A DNA stretch of 5,091 nt from Deltaproteobacteria bacterium (GCA_021786815.1 JAJYMR010000249.1:1-5091); one strand, 5' to 3'; positions 1 through 5,091 are shown, counted from the stretch's first letter. Notes: a model not told the origin generated them from the letters alone. Numbers and translations are program-made.

Positions 1-1
1 C

Positions 2-625
2 GAGCTGCGCGACGGCTCGCTCCACGCCAAGGGCAACGGCGTTGCTCCGATGACGATCAAGGAGATCGCCAAACGGCTTGCGCGAACGGGAGGACCGATC
101 ACCGGCCGCGCGACCGTCAACGCGCGCGGAGTGGGACCCGGTTTCGCCACGGCCTGCATTGACGTCGAGGTCGATCCCGACACGGGGAAGGTGGAGATCC
201 TGCGATGCACCGTCGCGCAGGACGCGGGCAAGGCGATCCATCCCGCCTACGTCGAGGGCCAGATGCAGGGCGGCACCGCGCAGGGTATCGGATGGGCGCT
301 GAACGAGGAGTATGTTTACGACGCCCAGGGGCATCTGCGTAACATCGGACTGCTCGACTACCGGATGCCGACCTGCCTCGACCTGCCGATGATCGAAACG
401 ATAATCGTCGAGGTGCCCAACCCGGGCCATCCGCTCGGCGTCCGTGGCGTCGGCGAGGTGTCGATCGTGCCGCCGCCGGCAGCGGTCGCCAATGCGATTT
501 ACCGCGCGGTGGGCGTCAGGATGAAAGAGCTGCCGATGTCGCCGCCGCGTCTGCTCAAGGCGATGAGTGAGCGCGGCCGCGTGCGCGAGCCGGAGCATCA
601 GGCTGCCGCCGCCGCGGCGGATTGA
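2..625 (+). CDS. Molybdenum hydroxylase large subunit, C-terminal part (xanthine/aldehyde/CO dehydrogenase superfamily)
   Basis: The frame is open from the left edge, so this is the last 207 residues of a subunit that usually has about 750-800. Such subunits bind the molybdopterin cofactor and hydroxylate aldehydes, purines, CO or other small substrates, working with FAD and 2Fe-2S partners. Seen here, numbering visible residues: QDAGKAIHP at about 73-81, the cofactor-loop segment GQMQGGTAQGIGWALNEE at 86-103, DYRMPT at 119-124, and RGVGE at 148-152. Glu152 (codon 455-457) aligns with the catalytic base of the family, Glu1261 in bovine xanthine dehydrogenase, so the active site looks intact. 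The protein ends in an alanine-rich tail and a double stop, TGA TAA. Substrate cannot be told from this part, because the substrate-binding loops are outside the window. An ATG at 50 is internal, not the start. The next gene, a MoaD-type carrier, fits molybdenum cofactor supply. Confidence 0.93.
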   Translation, partial: ELRDGSLHAKGNGVAPMTIKEIAKRLARTGGPITGRATVNARGVGPGFATACIDVEVDPDTGKVEILRCTVAQDAGKAIHPAYVEGQMQGGTAQGIGWALNEEYVYDAQGHLRNIGLLDYRMPTCLDLPMIETIIVEVPNPGHPLGVRGVGEVSIVPPPAAVANAIYRAVGVRMKELPMSPPRLLKAMSERGRVREPEHQAAAAAAD

Positions 626-640
626 TAACCGTCAGATAGC

Positions 641-670
641 AAGGCCGGGTCGCAGTGGCCCGGCCTTTTT
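641..670 (+). terminator. Rho-independent terminator after the molybdenum hydroxylase gene
   Basis: A perfect 9-bp stem pairs AAGGCCGGG (641-649) with CCCGGCCTT (659-667). The 9-nt loop can close by one further T-G pair. The stem runs into five T residues (666-670). It lies 16 bp past the hydroxylase stop and ends only 6 bp before the ATG of the next gene, so it either separates the two genes or acts as a partial barrier between them. Confidence 0.85.
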
Positions 671-676
671 GTTTGC

Positions 677-943
677 ATGGCAACCGCGATCATCCCTTCA
701 TTGCTCCGTGGACTGACCGGCGGTCAGGAACGGGTCGGCGTGACCGGGCGCAATCTTCGCCAGGTAATCGCCGACCTGGAACGTCAGTTTCCGGGAATCC
801 GCGCGCACCTGCTCGAGGACGACGACCTCAAGCCGTCGATTGCGGTTTCAATCGACGGCGAGATTGCGACGGGCGGTCTGATGGAGCCGGTCGGGCAGGA
901 AAGTGAGATTCATTTTCTTCCCGCCATCGGGGGCGGTGCTTGA
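677..943 (+). CDS. MoaD/ThiS-family ubiquitin-like sulfur carrier protein
   Basis: This 88-residue protein has the beta-grasp pattern of small sulfur carriers: an opening strand of the MATxxIPSLLR type, the segment LRQVIADLERQFPGIRAHLLED (as a helix and loop), a central IAVSIDGE strand, and the closing EIHFLPAIGGGA. MoaD proteins are adenylated and then thiocarboxylated at a C-terminal Gly-Gly and pass sulfur to molybdopterin; relatives serve thiamine or cysteine synthesis. The upstream molybdenum hydroxylase favours the molybdopterin role, but that is inference. Length is normal for the family. The start is unambiguous, since no other ATG, GTG or TTG lies in frame after the upstream stops, yet no Shine-Dalgarno sequence precedes it and the U-tract of a terminator sits just before it. 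The protein ends GGGA, so one alanine follows the glycines that should be exposed for activation. Confidence 0.85.
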   Translation: MATAIIPSLLRGLTGGQERVGVTGRNLRQVIADLERQFPGIRAHLLEDDDLKPSIAVSIDGEIATGGLMEPVGQESEIHFLPAIGGGA

Positions 944-1064
944 GCGGAAATTATACAACTTGTCGGGATTTCGCGTAATTTAGGCATCTTTTAGGGCAAA
1001 AGAAACCAATAGAATTGACCAGACTCAAGTCAGACGACGTGTCGAAAAGACTGCGATCAGGCGT

Positions 1065-1092
1065 TTGCAACAGGGCTCGACTTAAGTAAAAT
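1065..1092 (+). promoter_or_regulatory. Candidate sigma70-like promoter
   Basis: TTGCAA (1065-1070, 4 of 6 matches to TTGACA) and TAAAAT (1087-1092, 5 of 6 matches to TATAAT) are separated by 16 bp. The site lies in an AT-rich part of the gap between two genes, and the perfect 8-bp palindrome ACTTAAGT (1080-1087) overlaps the spacer and the first base of the -10. Transcription would begin near 1099 and meet the terminator at 1137-1174. The call rests on pattern only. Confidence 0.45.
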
Positions 1093-1098
1093 AATCTT

Positions 1099-1174
1099 GC
1101 TGGCCGGGGTTTGCCCCCCTTTTCCCGGTTGGCTACGGGCCGGACGGATGATTCCGTCTGGCCCTGATTTTTTT
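1099..1174 (+). ncRNA. Possible small RNA of about 75 nt bounded by a promoter and a terminator
   Basis: The interval between the candidate promoter at 1065-1092 and the intrinsic terminator at 1137-1174 has no room for a protein, so a short structured RNA is the simplest product. GGGG(1106-1109)-TTTG-CCCC(1114-1117) can form a small hairpin. CCGGG (1104-1108) can instead pair with CCCGG (1124-1128). CCCG at 1124-1127 can also pair with CGGG at 1136-1139, which would disturb the terminator stem. I match it to no known RNA family. It could equally be the trailing end of the MoaD-type gene transcript, or an attenuated leader of the dehydrogenase gene that starts at 1456. Confidence 0.3.
1137..1174 (+). 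terminator. Strong rho-independent terminator
   Basis: A 12-bp stem pairs GGGCCGGACGGA (1137-1148) with TCCGTCTGGCCC (1153-1164), with one G-U pair, around the tetraloop TGAT. Seven T residues follow at 1168-1174. It works only on the + strand, since no T-run lies on the other side. It closes either the transcript of the gene ending at 943 or a separate short transcript starting near 1099. Confidence 0.88.
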
Positions 1175-1294
1175 GGCCAGCCGAAGATCGCCTGCCGACT
1201 GAAAACACGCTTCGCCGACACGGCCCGTGCGATGCGTCGGCTATCGCGCCGCTCCGACCGTCGGCGGCATCCTGGCGACCTCCGACCGGCGATA

Positions 1295-1308
1295 CGGAAA
1301 TTTTTCCG
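1295..1308. promoter_or_regulatory. Inverted repeat, possible operator upstream of the dehydrogenase
   Basis: CGGAAA and TTTCCG form 6-bp arms around two T residues. The site lies 148 bp before the dehydrogenase start and is AT-rich in its centre, which suits a dimeric repressor or activator. Nothing else identifies the regulator, and a chance palindrome of this size is quite possible. Confidence 0.25.
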
Positions 1309-1440
1309 ACGCCTTCGAATCGAGTCTCTCTCCGAAATCGCAATCCGGCTATCACGGCGCTCGCGCCCTTAGCAAACCGGGCATGGCTGTGCGATGATGC
1401 GCGCGCGCCCGGTACGGATGATTCGGGCAAGGTGCGCCGC

Positions 1441-1446
1441 AAGGAG
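1441..1446 (+). promoter_or_regulatory. Ribosome binding site that fixes the dehydrogenase start
   Basis: AAGGAG lies 9 nt before the ATG at 1456. An in-frame ATG at 1432 lies upstream of this site and would add eight residues of unusual character (MRRKESCK), so the 1456 start is preferred. Confidence 0.8.
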
Positions 1447-1455
1447 AGTTGCAAG

Positions 1456-2511
1456 ATGAAGGCTGCGGTATTTCACGGACCCCACGACGTGCGCGTCGAG
1501 AACGTTCCCGATCCCAGGATCAAATCGCCCACCGACGCGATCATCCGAATCACCCGCGCCGCGATTTGCGGCTCCGACCTGCATCCGTACCACGGAGGGA
1601 TGCCGGTTCAACCCGGCTTCGTCATCGGGCATGAGTGCGTCGGAATCGTCGAGGAGACCGGCCCGGCCGTGATCCGGCTCAAGAAGGGCCAGCGCGTGGT
1701 TATCGCCGCCTGTCCCGCATGCGGCAATTGCTTCTATTGCCGGCGCGGACAGGTCTCGCAATGCTCCGAAACCGGCTCCGCGACGTTCGGCTTCGGGCGC
1801 AACTTCGCCGGAACGCTGGGCGAGGTCGGCGGCGCGCAGGCCGAGGCGATCTGTGTTCCGTTCGCCGACTACACCTGTTACGCGCTGCCCGAAAGCGTGG
1901 ACGACGACCGCGCGGCCTTCCTCGCCGATATCCTGCCGACGGGATTCTTCGGCGCGCTCAACGGCGATATCCGCCCGGGTGATACGGTCGCGGTTTTCGG
2001 ATGCGGTCCCGTTGGCCTATGCGCGGTGATGACGGCCGGGCTGTTCGGGCCCGCGGAGATAATCGCGGTTGACGGCCTGCCGTACCGGCGCGAGCTGGCG
2101 CGCAAGCTCGGCGCGGTCGCGGTTGATGTTGGCGAGGCGAACCAGAAGATTCTCGACGCGACCAACGGGCGCGGCGCGGACGTATGTATCGAGGCTGTCG
2201 GCTCGGCGCCGCCGCTCGACGCGGCGTTTGCCAACGTGCGCGGTGGCGGAACGGTCTCGATGGTGGGCGTGCCGGGCGATCCGACCTACAACTTCCCGAT
2301 CAGCGTGGCCTTCATGCGCGATATCACGTTCCGGATCGGGCTTGCGAATATCCGAAGCCATATTCCGCATCTGGCGCGATTGATTGAAAAGGGCAGGCTC
2401 GATCCGCGGCCGATCGTGAGTCACGTGCTGCCGCTCTCCGAGGCTCCGCGCGGCTACCAGATCTTCGACGGCCACACCGAAGGCGCCACCAAAGTGCTGC
2501 TGAAGCCGTAG
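1456..2511 (+). CDS. Zinc-dependent alcohol dehydrogenase, formaldehyde-dehydrogenase-like branch of the MDR family
   Basis: The 351-residue protein should oxidise an alcohol or thiol-adduct aldehyde in the cytoplasm with NAD(P). Catalytic zinc ligands are visible as Cys38 (ICGSD), His59-Glu60 (GHE) and probably Asp158 in LADILPTG; an Asp there is typical of the formaldehyde-dehydrogenase-like group rather than classical alcohol dehydrogenases. The structural zinc site is Cys89, Cys92, Cys95 and Cys103, with an extra Cys86 next to it. The Rossmann domain has GCGPVG at 182-187 and an acidic Asp206 at the end of the second strand, which favours NAD over NADP. The C-terminus, SEAPRGYQIFDGHTEGATKV, is a family-typical ending. 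Length is normal and no defect is seen. Substrate is not readable from sequence. The gene has its own ribosome site and probably its own promoter; the methyltransferase starts 150 bp downstream. Its last 81 bp recur at 3574-3654. Confidence 0.92.
   Translation: MKAAVFHGPHDVRVENVPDPRIKSPTDAIIRITRAAICGSDLHPYHGGMPVQPGFVIGHECVGIVEETGPAVIRLKKGQRVVIAACPACGNCFYCRRGQVSQCSETGSATFGFGRNFAGTLGEVGGAQAEAICVPFADYTCYALPESVDDDRAAFLADILPTGFFGALNGDIRPGDTVAVFGCGPVGLCAVMTAGLFGPAEIIAVDGLPYRRELARKLGAVAVDVGEANQKILDATNGRGADVCIEAVGSAPPLDAAFANVRGGGTVSMVGVPGDPTYNFPISVAFMRDITFRIGLANIRSHIPHLARLIEKGRLDPRPIVSHVLPLSEAPRGYQIFDGHTEGATKVLLKP
2431..2511 (+). repeat. 81-bp direct repeat, copy 1 (3' end of the intact dehydrogenase gene)
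   Basis: This copy encodes the last 26 residues and stop of the dehydrogenase. The second copy, at 3574-3654, matches 73 of 81 bases without gaps and ends at the same TAG. The two copies are 1143 bp apart and enclose the methyltransferase gene. Similarity fades at once beyond both ends. Confidence 0.93.
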
Positions 2512-2602
2512 GGGCGACCAGCCACGCCTCAGCTCGCGCGGTTACGCTGTCCGCCGGAGCGTCGGATGGCCCCGTCATGTCGGTCGAGAAAGGGTCGCCG
2601 CG

Positions 2603-2634
2603 GCACCCGCTTGCCACCTGCTCGGCAATGGTGC
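2603..2634. promoter_or_regulatory. Nested inverted repeat upstream of the methyltransferase
   Basis: Two 5-bp arm pairs are nested: GCACC (2603-2607) with GGTGC (2630-2634), and TTGCC (2611-2615) with GGCAA (2624-2628), around an 8-nt centre. The arms are separated by small internal gaps of 3 nt and 1 nt. It ends 16 bp before the ribosome site at 2651. It could be an operator or an RNA hairpin in the leader. There is no T-run, so it is not an ordinary terminator of the dehydrogenase transcript. Confidence 0.35.
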
Positions 2635-2661
2635 AACCGTTAGCTCGACTGGAGAACGCTC

Positions 2662-3516
2662 ATGGCCGACCCCACGCAATCCAACGCCGATCAGCTTGCC
2701 TTCTGGAACGGGCCGGGCGGCCATACCTGGGTCGCGCGGCAACAGCACACCGACATCAGCCTGGCGCCCGTGTCGCAGGCATTACTCGCGCTTGCCGCGC
2801 CGCGCGCCGGCGAGCGGGTGCTGGACATCGGATGCGGCTGCGGCGCGATCACGCTGGAGCTTGCACGCGCCGTCGGCCCAACCGGCCACGTAGCGGCGGT
2901 GGACATTTCCGCGCCGATGCTGGCCGAAGGAAAAGCGCGCGCCGAGGCAGCCGGCATCGCCAATGTCGATTGGATGCAGGCCGACGCCGCCACGGCGGCG
3001 CTGGACGGATTCGATTTGCTGACGTCGAGCTTCGGCGTGATGTTCTTCGGCGACCCGGTGGCGGCCTTCGCCCACATCCGCCGCGCGGCCAGCCCTGGCG
3101 CGCGGATGGCGTTCGTGTGCTGGCGGCCGCTTACCGAAAACCCGTGGATGGAGGTGCCGATGCGCGCGGTCGCTCCCCACGTGCCCCCACGGCCGAAGGC
3201 GAACCCGCAGGCCCCCGGAATGTTCGCCTTCGCCGATGCGCAGCGCGTTTCCGATGTGCTCACCGCAGCCGGCTGGGCTCCGCCGCGGCTCGACAAGCTC
3301 GACCTCGATCTCGACATCGCGGCAGGGCGCGGGCTGGAGGAGGCTGTGGTTCAGTCGACCCAAATCGGCGTCGTCAACAGTTGGCTGCGCGGACAACCGG
3401 CGGAGGTCGTTACAGCGGCCGTCGCGTCCATCCGCGAGGCGCTGGCAGCGCATGTGGACGGCGCGAGCGTGCGCCTGCCCGGTGCGATGTGGCTGGTCAG
3501 CAGCGCGGCCGCCTGA
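2662..3516 (+). CDS. Class I SAM-dependent methyltransferase
   Basis: The 284-residue protein carries the Rossmann-type methyltransferase fold. Motif I is VLDIGCGCG at 53-61, the acidic residue that binds the SAM ribose is Asp81 in AAVDIS, and QADA at 106-109 is the adenine-contact segment. FDLLTSSFGVMFFGDP follows as the motif IV strand and loop. The N-terminal AFWNGPGGHTWVARQQ (13-28) is a stretch I associate with UbiE-like small-molecule methyltransferases of soil bacteria. The C-terminal third is alpha/beta sequence that probably sets the acceptor, which I cannot name. The ATG has GGAG at 2651-2654, 7 nt upstream. A longer open frame in another phase covers this region but is arginine-rich and spurious. 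The gene sits between two copies of the dehydrogenase 3' end, so it may be an insertion into a former dehydrogenase pair. Confidence 0.9.
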   Translation: MADPTQSNADQLAFWNGPGGHTWVARQQHTDISLAPVSQALLALAAPRAGERVLDIGCGCGAITLELARAVGPTGHVAAVDISAPMLAEGKARAEAAGIANVDWMQADAATAALDGFDLLTSSFGVMFFGDPVAAFAHIRRAASPGARMAFVCWRPLTENPWMEVPMRAVAPHVPPRPKANPQAPGMFAFADAQRVSDVLTAAGWAPPRLDKLDLDLDIAAGRGLEEAVVQSTQIGVVNSWLRGQPAEVVTAAVASIREALAAHVDGASVRLPGAMWLVSSAAA

Positions 3517-3573
3517 GCACACGCCGCCGGGTTCGGGAATTCATCGCTCTGCGGGGGCTTCGGAAGTTCGATA

Positions 3574-3654
3574 CCGCTGTCTGAGCCTCCGCGCGGCTAC
3601 CAGATCTTCGACGGCCACGCCGAAGGGGCGATCAAGGTGCTGCTGAAGCCGTAG
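3574..3654 (+). pseudogene. Remnant of a second zinc-dependent dehydrogenase (last 26 codons only)
   Basis: This stretch would read PLSEPPRGYQIFDGHAEG, then AIKVLLKP and a TAG stop. It matches the end of the dehydrogenase at 2431-2511 at 73 of 81 bases. Of the eight differences, five are silent third-position changes and three alter residues (Ala to Pro, Thr to Ala, Thr to Ile). No start codon, ribosome site or upstream domain of the enzyme remains; between the methyltransferase stop and this piece lie only 57 bp that do not look like dehydrogenase. It is in the same reading phase as the methyltransferase but beyond its TGA stop, so it is not translated as a fusion. It is most likely the tail of a lost paralogue or of an incoming homologue. 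Confidence 0.88.
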
Positions 3655-3876
3655 CGAGGATTCGCGGTTTCCGGGCTAGCGTCGCGCCCCGCCTTCTAGC
3701 GGGAAACACGCGGAGATGCCCGCCGAGACCGACGCGGAGTTGGCCGCGGCAATGCCGATATGCTCCGTGACTCGCCCAGCGGCGGGCGAGGTAATGGAGA
3801 CTGCCTGGCACAAGTGACCTAGGATGGTGGGAATGATCGCGGTGGCGGGCCCCTCCCGGCGAGTTTCCCCATGAGT
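3655..3876. other. Gap between convergent genes, no gene recognised
   Basis: This 222-bp stretch separates the dehydrogenase remnant from the convergent minus-strand gene. It contains a perfect 7-bp hairpin, CTCGCCC (3771-3777) with GGGCGAG (3784-3790), and a weaker 5-bp one at 3688-3703. Neither is followed by a T-run on either strand, so no intrinsic terminator can be called. A 33-codon open frame at 3716-3817 lacks a properly spaced ribosome site. I see no tRNA, insertion sequence or integrase fragment. Confidence 0.5.
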
Positions 3877-5091
3877 TTATGTAACCCGCTCCCATTCTTG
3901 AAAATTCGGAAGGTCAGCTTTCGTCAAGAAAATGACTTGCACCCGACTCGACGCAAATTCGCTTCCCGCTCGCGCCGTGGTCTGCTTGCTCCAGGCACCG
4001 CTGAGAGTACTTAGAACGACAGCGTTGGCTCCCATAGCCTCGCAGAGCTTCCTGAGATCGGCTAGCCGCTTTGTCTCCTCCGTCGCTGTCTGACCGAGGG
4101 CCGAACTCACCGTAGCCTCTCCTAGGCACAAGTCGCCATCTATCGAGACCGTAAAGTCTATCTCTTTCCCGCTGCCGATCGCTCCACCATCTAGGCGCGT
4201 TTCGGGTATATACAACAGGCTTTCCTTTCCTCGCTTGCTAAGCGCCAGTAGCGAGAGCATTGGCACCAAGCCATTATGTGAATAGAACTGATAAACCACC
4301 TCGTTCAGATCATAGTACCAGCTAGGCTCGTTGGGATCGCGCCAGTGCTCGTGTTTATATTGCTGTGTCTGCCGACATCTGGCGCAGGCAAACTCTTGGG
4401 TGACGTCGGCCACGTGGTACCAAGCCGAATAGGAGCAACGCCCGCATTTAAGCACGAGCCCACGTGAGAGCACTCCCAGCGCGATGAGGTCGTCGATAAG
4501 AGCAACCGTTTCGGCACCATAGCAATGACTCGCGGCCGCGATTGCAGCGAAATCAAGATAGCGTCGATCATTGTTGAGGAGCACGCCTTGGCCGGAAGCG
4601 CTCGGCTCTTTCAGCAGATACTGAGATAAGAGGCCCGACCCAACTTGACTTCCGAAAAACTTGGCGGCACCTTCAAGTCCATCGAAGATACGCACAACCT
4701 CTCTGTGATAGTTGCCTTTGTCCGAAGGCTTGGGCTCAAACCCCGCGGCTCGATATAGCGTCGAGAACACCTCACTATCAGTTAACAATCGCACGCGCGG
4801 CCTGAACAGGTTGGCGTCAATACCCGCAGGTAGAAACTTAAATGGACTCAAGCCCATGTAGGCTATACCTTCCGTCGAGATGCGGACAGAACTCGTCGTG
4901 TAGTTGGCAGGGCCAAGCGCGATCTTCGCGAGGGCGGCACGGCGGGGGAGCTGATACTGTTCCATGGACACCTCAACCACCCAGTTGTGGCCTTGGAGTG
5001 GAACCGCTGCAAATCTTTTTGGCTTAGGAGTGTCCACTATGCTCGGCAATGTCCTGAAGCGTGTTGAATTTAGAGTGGCGGCAATCCTCGC
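3877..5091 (-). CDS. Uncharacterised protein with zinc ribbon and PD-(D/E)XK nuclease-like C-terminal domain, N-terminus outside the window
   Basis: The frame is open to the right edge, giving 404 visible residues. A TTG at 5049 and an ATG at 4965 are possible starts; only the ATG has a GAGG 5 nt upstream, but coding-like sequence continues past both, so a truncated larger protein is likelier. Numbering from the TTG: a helical region at about 90-195 with PSDKGNYHREVVR; a zinc ribbon CGRC...CARC (Cys202, 205, 222, 225); WYYDLNEVVYQFYSHNG at 244-260; then EIDFTVSIDGDLCLGEAT at 296-313, followed by a helix and the strand NAVVLST at 342-348. The last part resembles a restriction-endonuclease-like core, with Asp298 and Glu311 as metal ligands, but the usual Lys of the ExK motif is Thr313. 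I recall this ribbon-plus-nuclease layout from uncharacterised, often defence-associated proteins, but cannot name a family. Base composition is clearly lower in GC than to the left, suggesting transfer. Confidence 0.75.
   Translation of the reverse strand, partial: ARIAATLNSTRFRTLPSIVDTPKPKRFAAVPLQGHNWVVEVSMEQYQLPRRAALAKIALGPANYTTSSVRISTEGIAYMGLSPFKFLPAGIDANLFRPRVRLLTDSEVFSTLYRAAGFEPKPSDKGNYHREVVRIFDGLEGAAKFFGSQVGSGLLSQYLLKEPSASGQGVLLNNDRRYLDFAAIAAASHCYGAETVALIDDLIALGVLSRGLVLKCGRCSYSAWYHVADVTQEFACARCRQTQQYKHEHWRDPNEPSWYYDLNEVVYQFYSHNGLVPMLSLLALSKRGKESLLYIPETRLDGGAIGSGKEIDFTVSIDGDLCLGEATVSSALGQTATEETKRLADLRKLCEAMGANAVVLSTLSGAWSKQTTARAGSEFASSRVQVIFLTKADLPNFQEWERVT

Larger units (their letters stand above)
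1175..1455 (+). other. Leader region of the dehydrogenase gene, no protein gene seen
   Basis: Together with 944-1174 this makes a gap of 512 bp without a convincing gene; long open frames here have unstructured, arginine-rich translations. The leader contains an inverted repeat at 1295-1308 and a weak promoter-like pair, TTAGCA (1369-1374) and GATGAT (1393-1398) with 18-bp spacing, each 4 of 6 to consensus. GCCCG (1407-1411) can pair with CGGGC (1424-1428). The 11-mer ACGGATGATTC at 1414-1424 repeats the one in the terminator stem at 1144-1154. Confidence 0.5.

Noticed and set aside
951..1454. A 167-codon minus-strand open frame across the gap between the sulfur carrier and the dehydrogenase
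   Set aside because: It would start with TTG, has no recognisable motif, runs across a strong terminator on the other strand and has an arginine/serine-rich, unstructured translation typical of spurious frames in GC-rich DNA.
2577..3584. A 335-codon plus-strand open frame longer than the methyltransferase it overlaps
   Set aside because: Its translation is dominated by Arg, Ala and Gly with no family features, whereas the overlapping frame has all methyltransferase motifs and a well-placed ribosome site.
3771..3790. 7-bp hairpin as a terminator between the convergent genes
   Set aside because: The stem is perfect but no T-run follows on either strand, so intrinsic termination cannot be claimed.
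3716..3817. A 33-codon plus-strand open frame in the gap after the dehydrogenase remnant
   Set aside because: The only GGAG lies one base from the ATG, the sequence resembles nothing I know, and a frame of this length is expected by chance.
3632..3895. An 87-codon minus-strand open frame overlapping the dehydrogenase remnant
   Set aside because: It runs antisense through the remnant and overlaps the end of the nuclease-like gene in another phase; the protein is low in structure and rich in His/Arg/Gly.
1..5091. CRISPR arrays, tRNA or rRNA genes, insertion sequences, toxin-antitoxin pairs
   Set aside because: No regularly spaced repeats, no cloverleaf-like sequence, no transposase or recombinase fragment and no small gene pair were found. 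The only sizeable repeat is the dehydrogenase tail.

Overview
The window is high-GC bacterial DNA over its left three quarters. It most resembles an uncultivated soil or sediment bacterium of the proteobacterial or Desulfobacterota/Binatota kind. That guess rests only on GC content, E. coli-like promoter and terminator signals and the look of the protein families, so no taxon can be fixed.

Layout. From the left edge to 625 (+) lies the C-terminal quarter or so of a molybdenum hydroxylase large subunit (xanthine/aldehyde/CO dehydrogenase superfamily). A clear intrinsic terminator (641-670) follows, and then a MoaD/ThiS-type ubiquitin-like sulfur carrier (677-943, +). From 944 to 1455 there is no convincing gene. 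That gap holds a sigma70-like promoter (1065-1092) and a very strong terminator (1137-1174) about 45 bp further on, which together outline a possible small RNA of roughly 75 nt, and then the leader of the next gene. A zinc-dependent medium-chain alcohol/formaldehyde dehydrogenase follows (1456-2511, +), then a class I SAM-dependent methyltransferase (2662-3516, +). Directly behind the methyltransferase is an 81-bp remnant (3574-3654) of a second copy of the dehydrogenase 3' end, 90% identical to 2431-2511. The methyltransferase is therefore bracketed by two copies of one gene tail. The stretch 3655-3876 is a scar-like gap without a recognisable gene. The right end (3877-5091, -) is a convergent gene, open to the window edge, with a four-cysteine zinc ribbon and a C-terminal fold that looks like a PD-(D/E)XK nuclease.

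Function. The first two genes fit together: MoaD-type carriers supply the dithiolene sulfur of molybdopterin, the cofactor of the hydroxylase. The dehydrogenase and methyltransferase look like ordinary accessory metabolic genes with individual ribosome binding sites. The nuclease-like gene is on the other strand and visibly less GC-rich (hand counts of 50% and 48% in two 60-base lines, against 73% and 60% in two lines from the left part). It looks acquired, possibly a defence-type gene next to a recombination junction. The most notable points are the duplicated dehydrogenase tail around the methyltransferase, the possible small RNA, the MoaD protein ending in GGGA rather than GG, and the Lys-to-Thr change in the nuclease-like motif.
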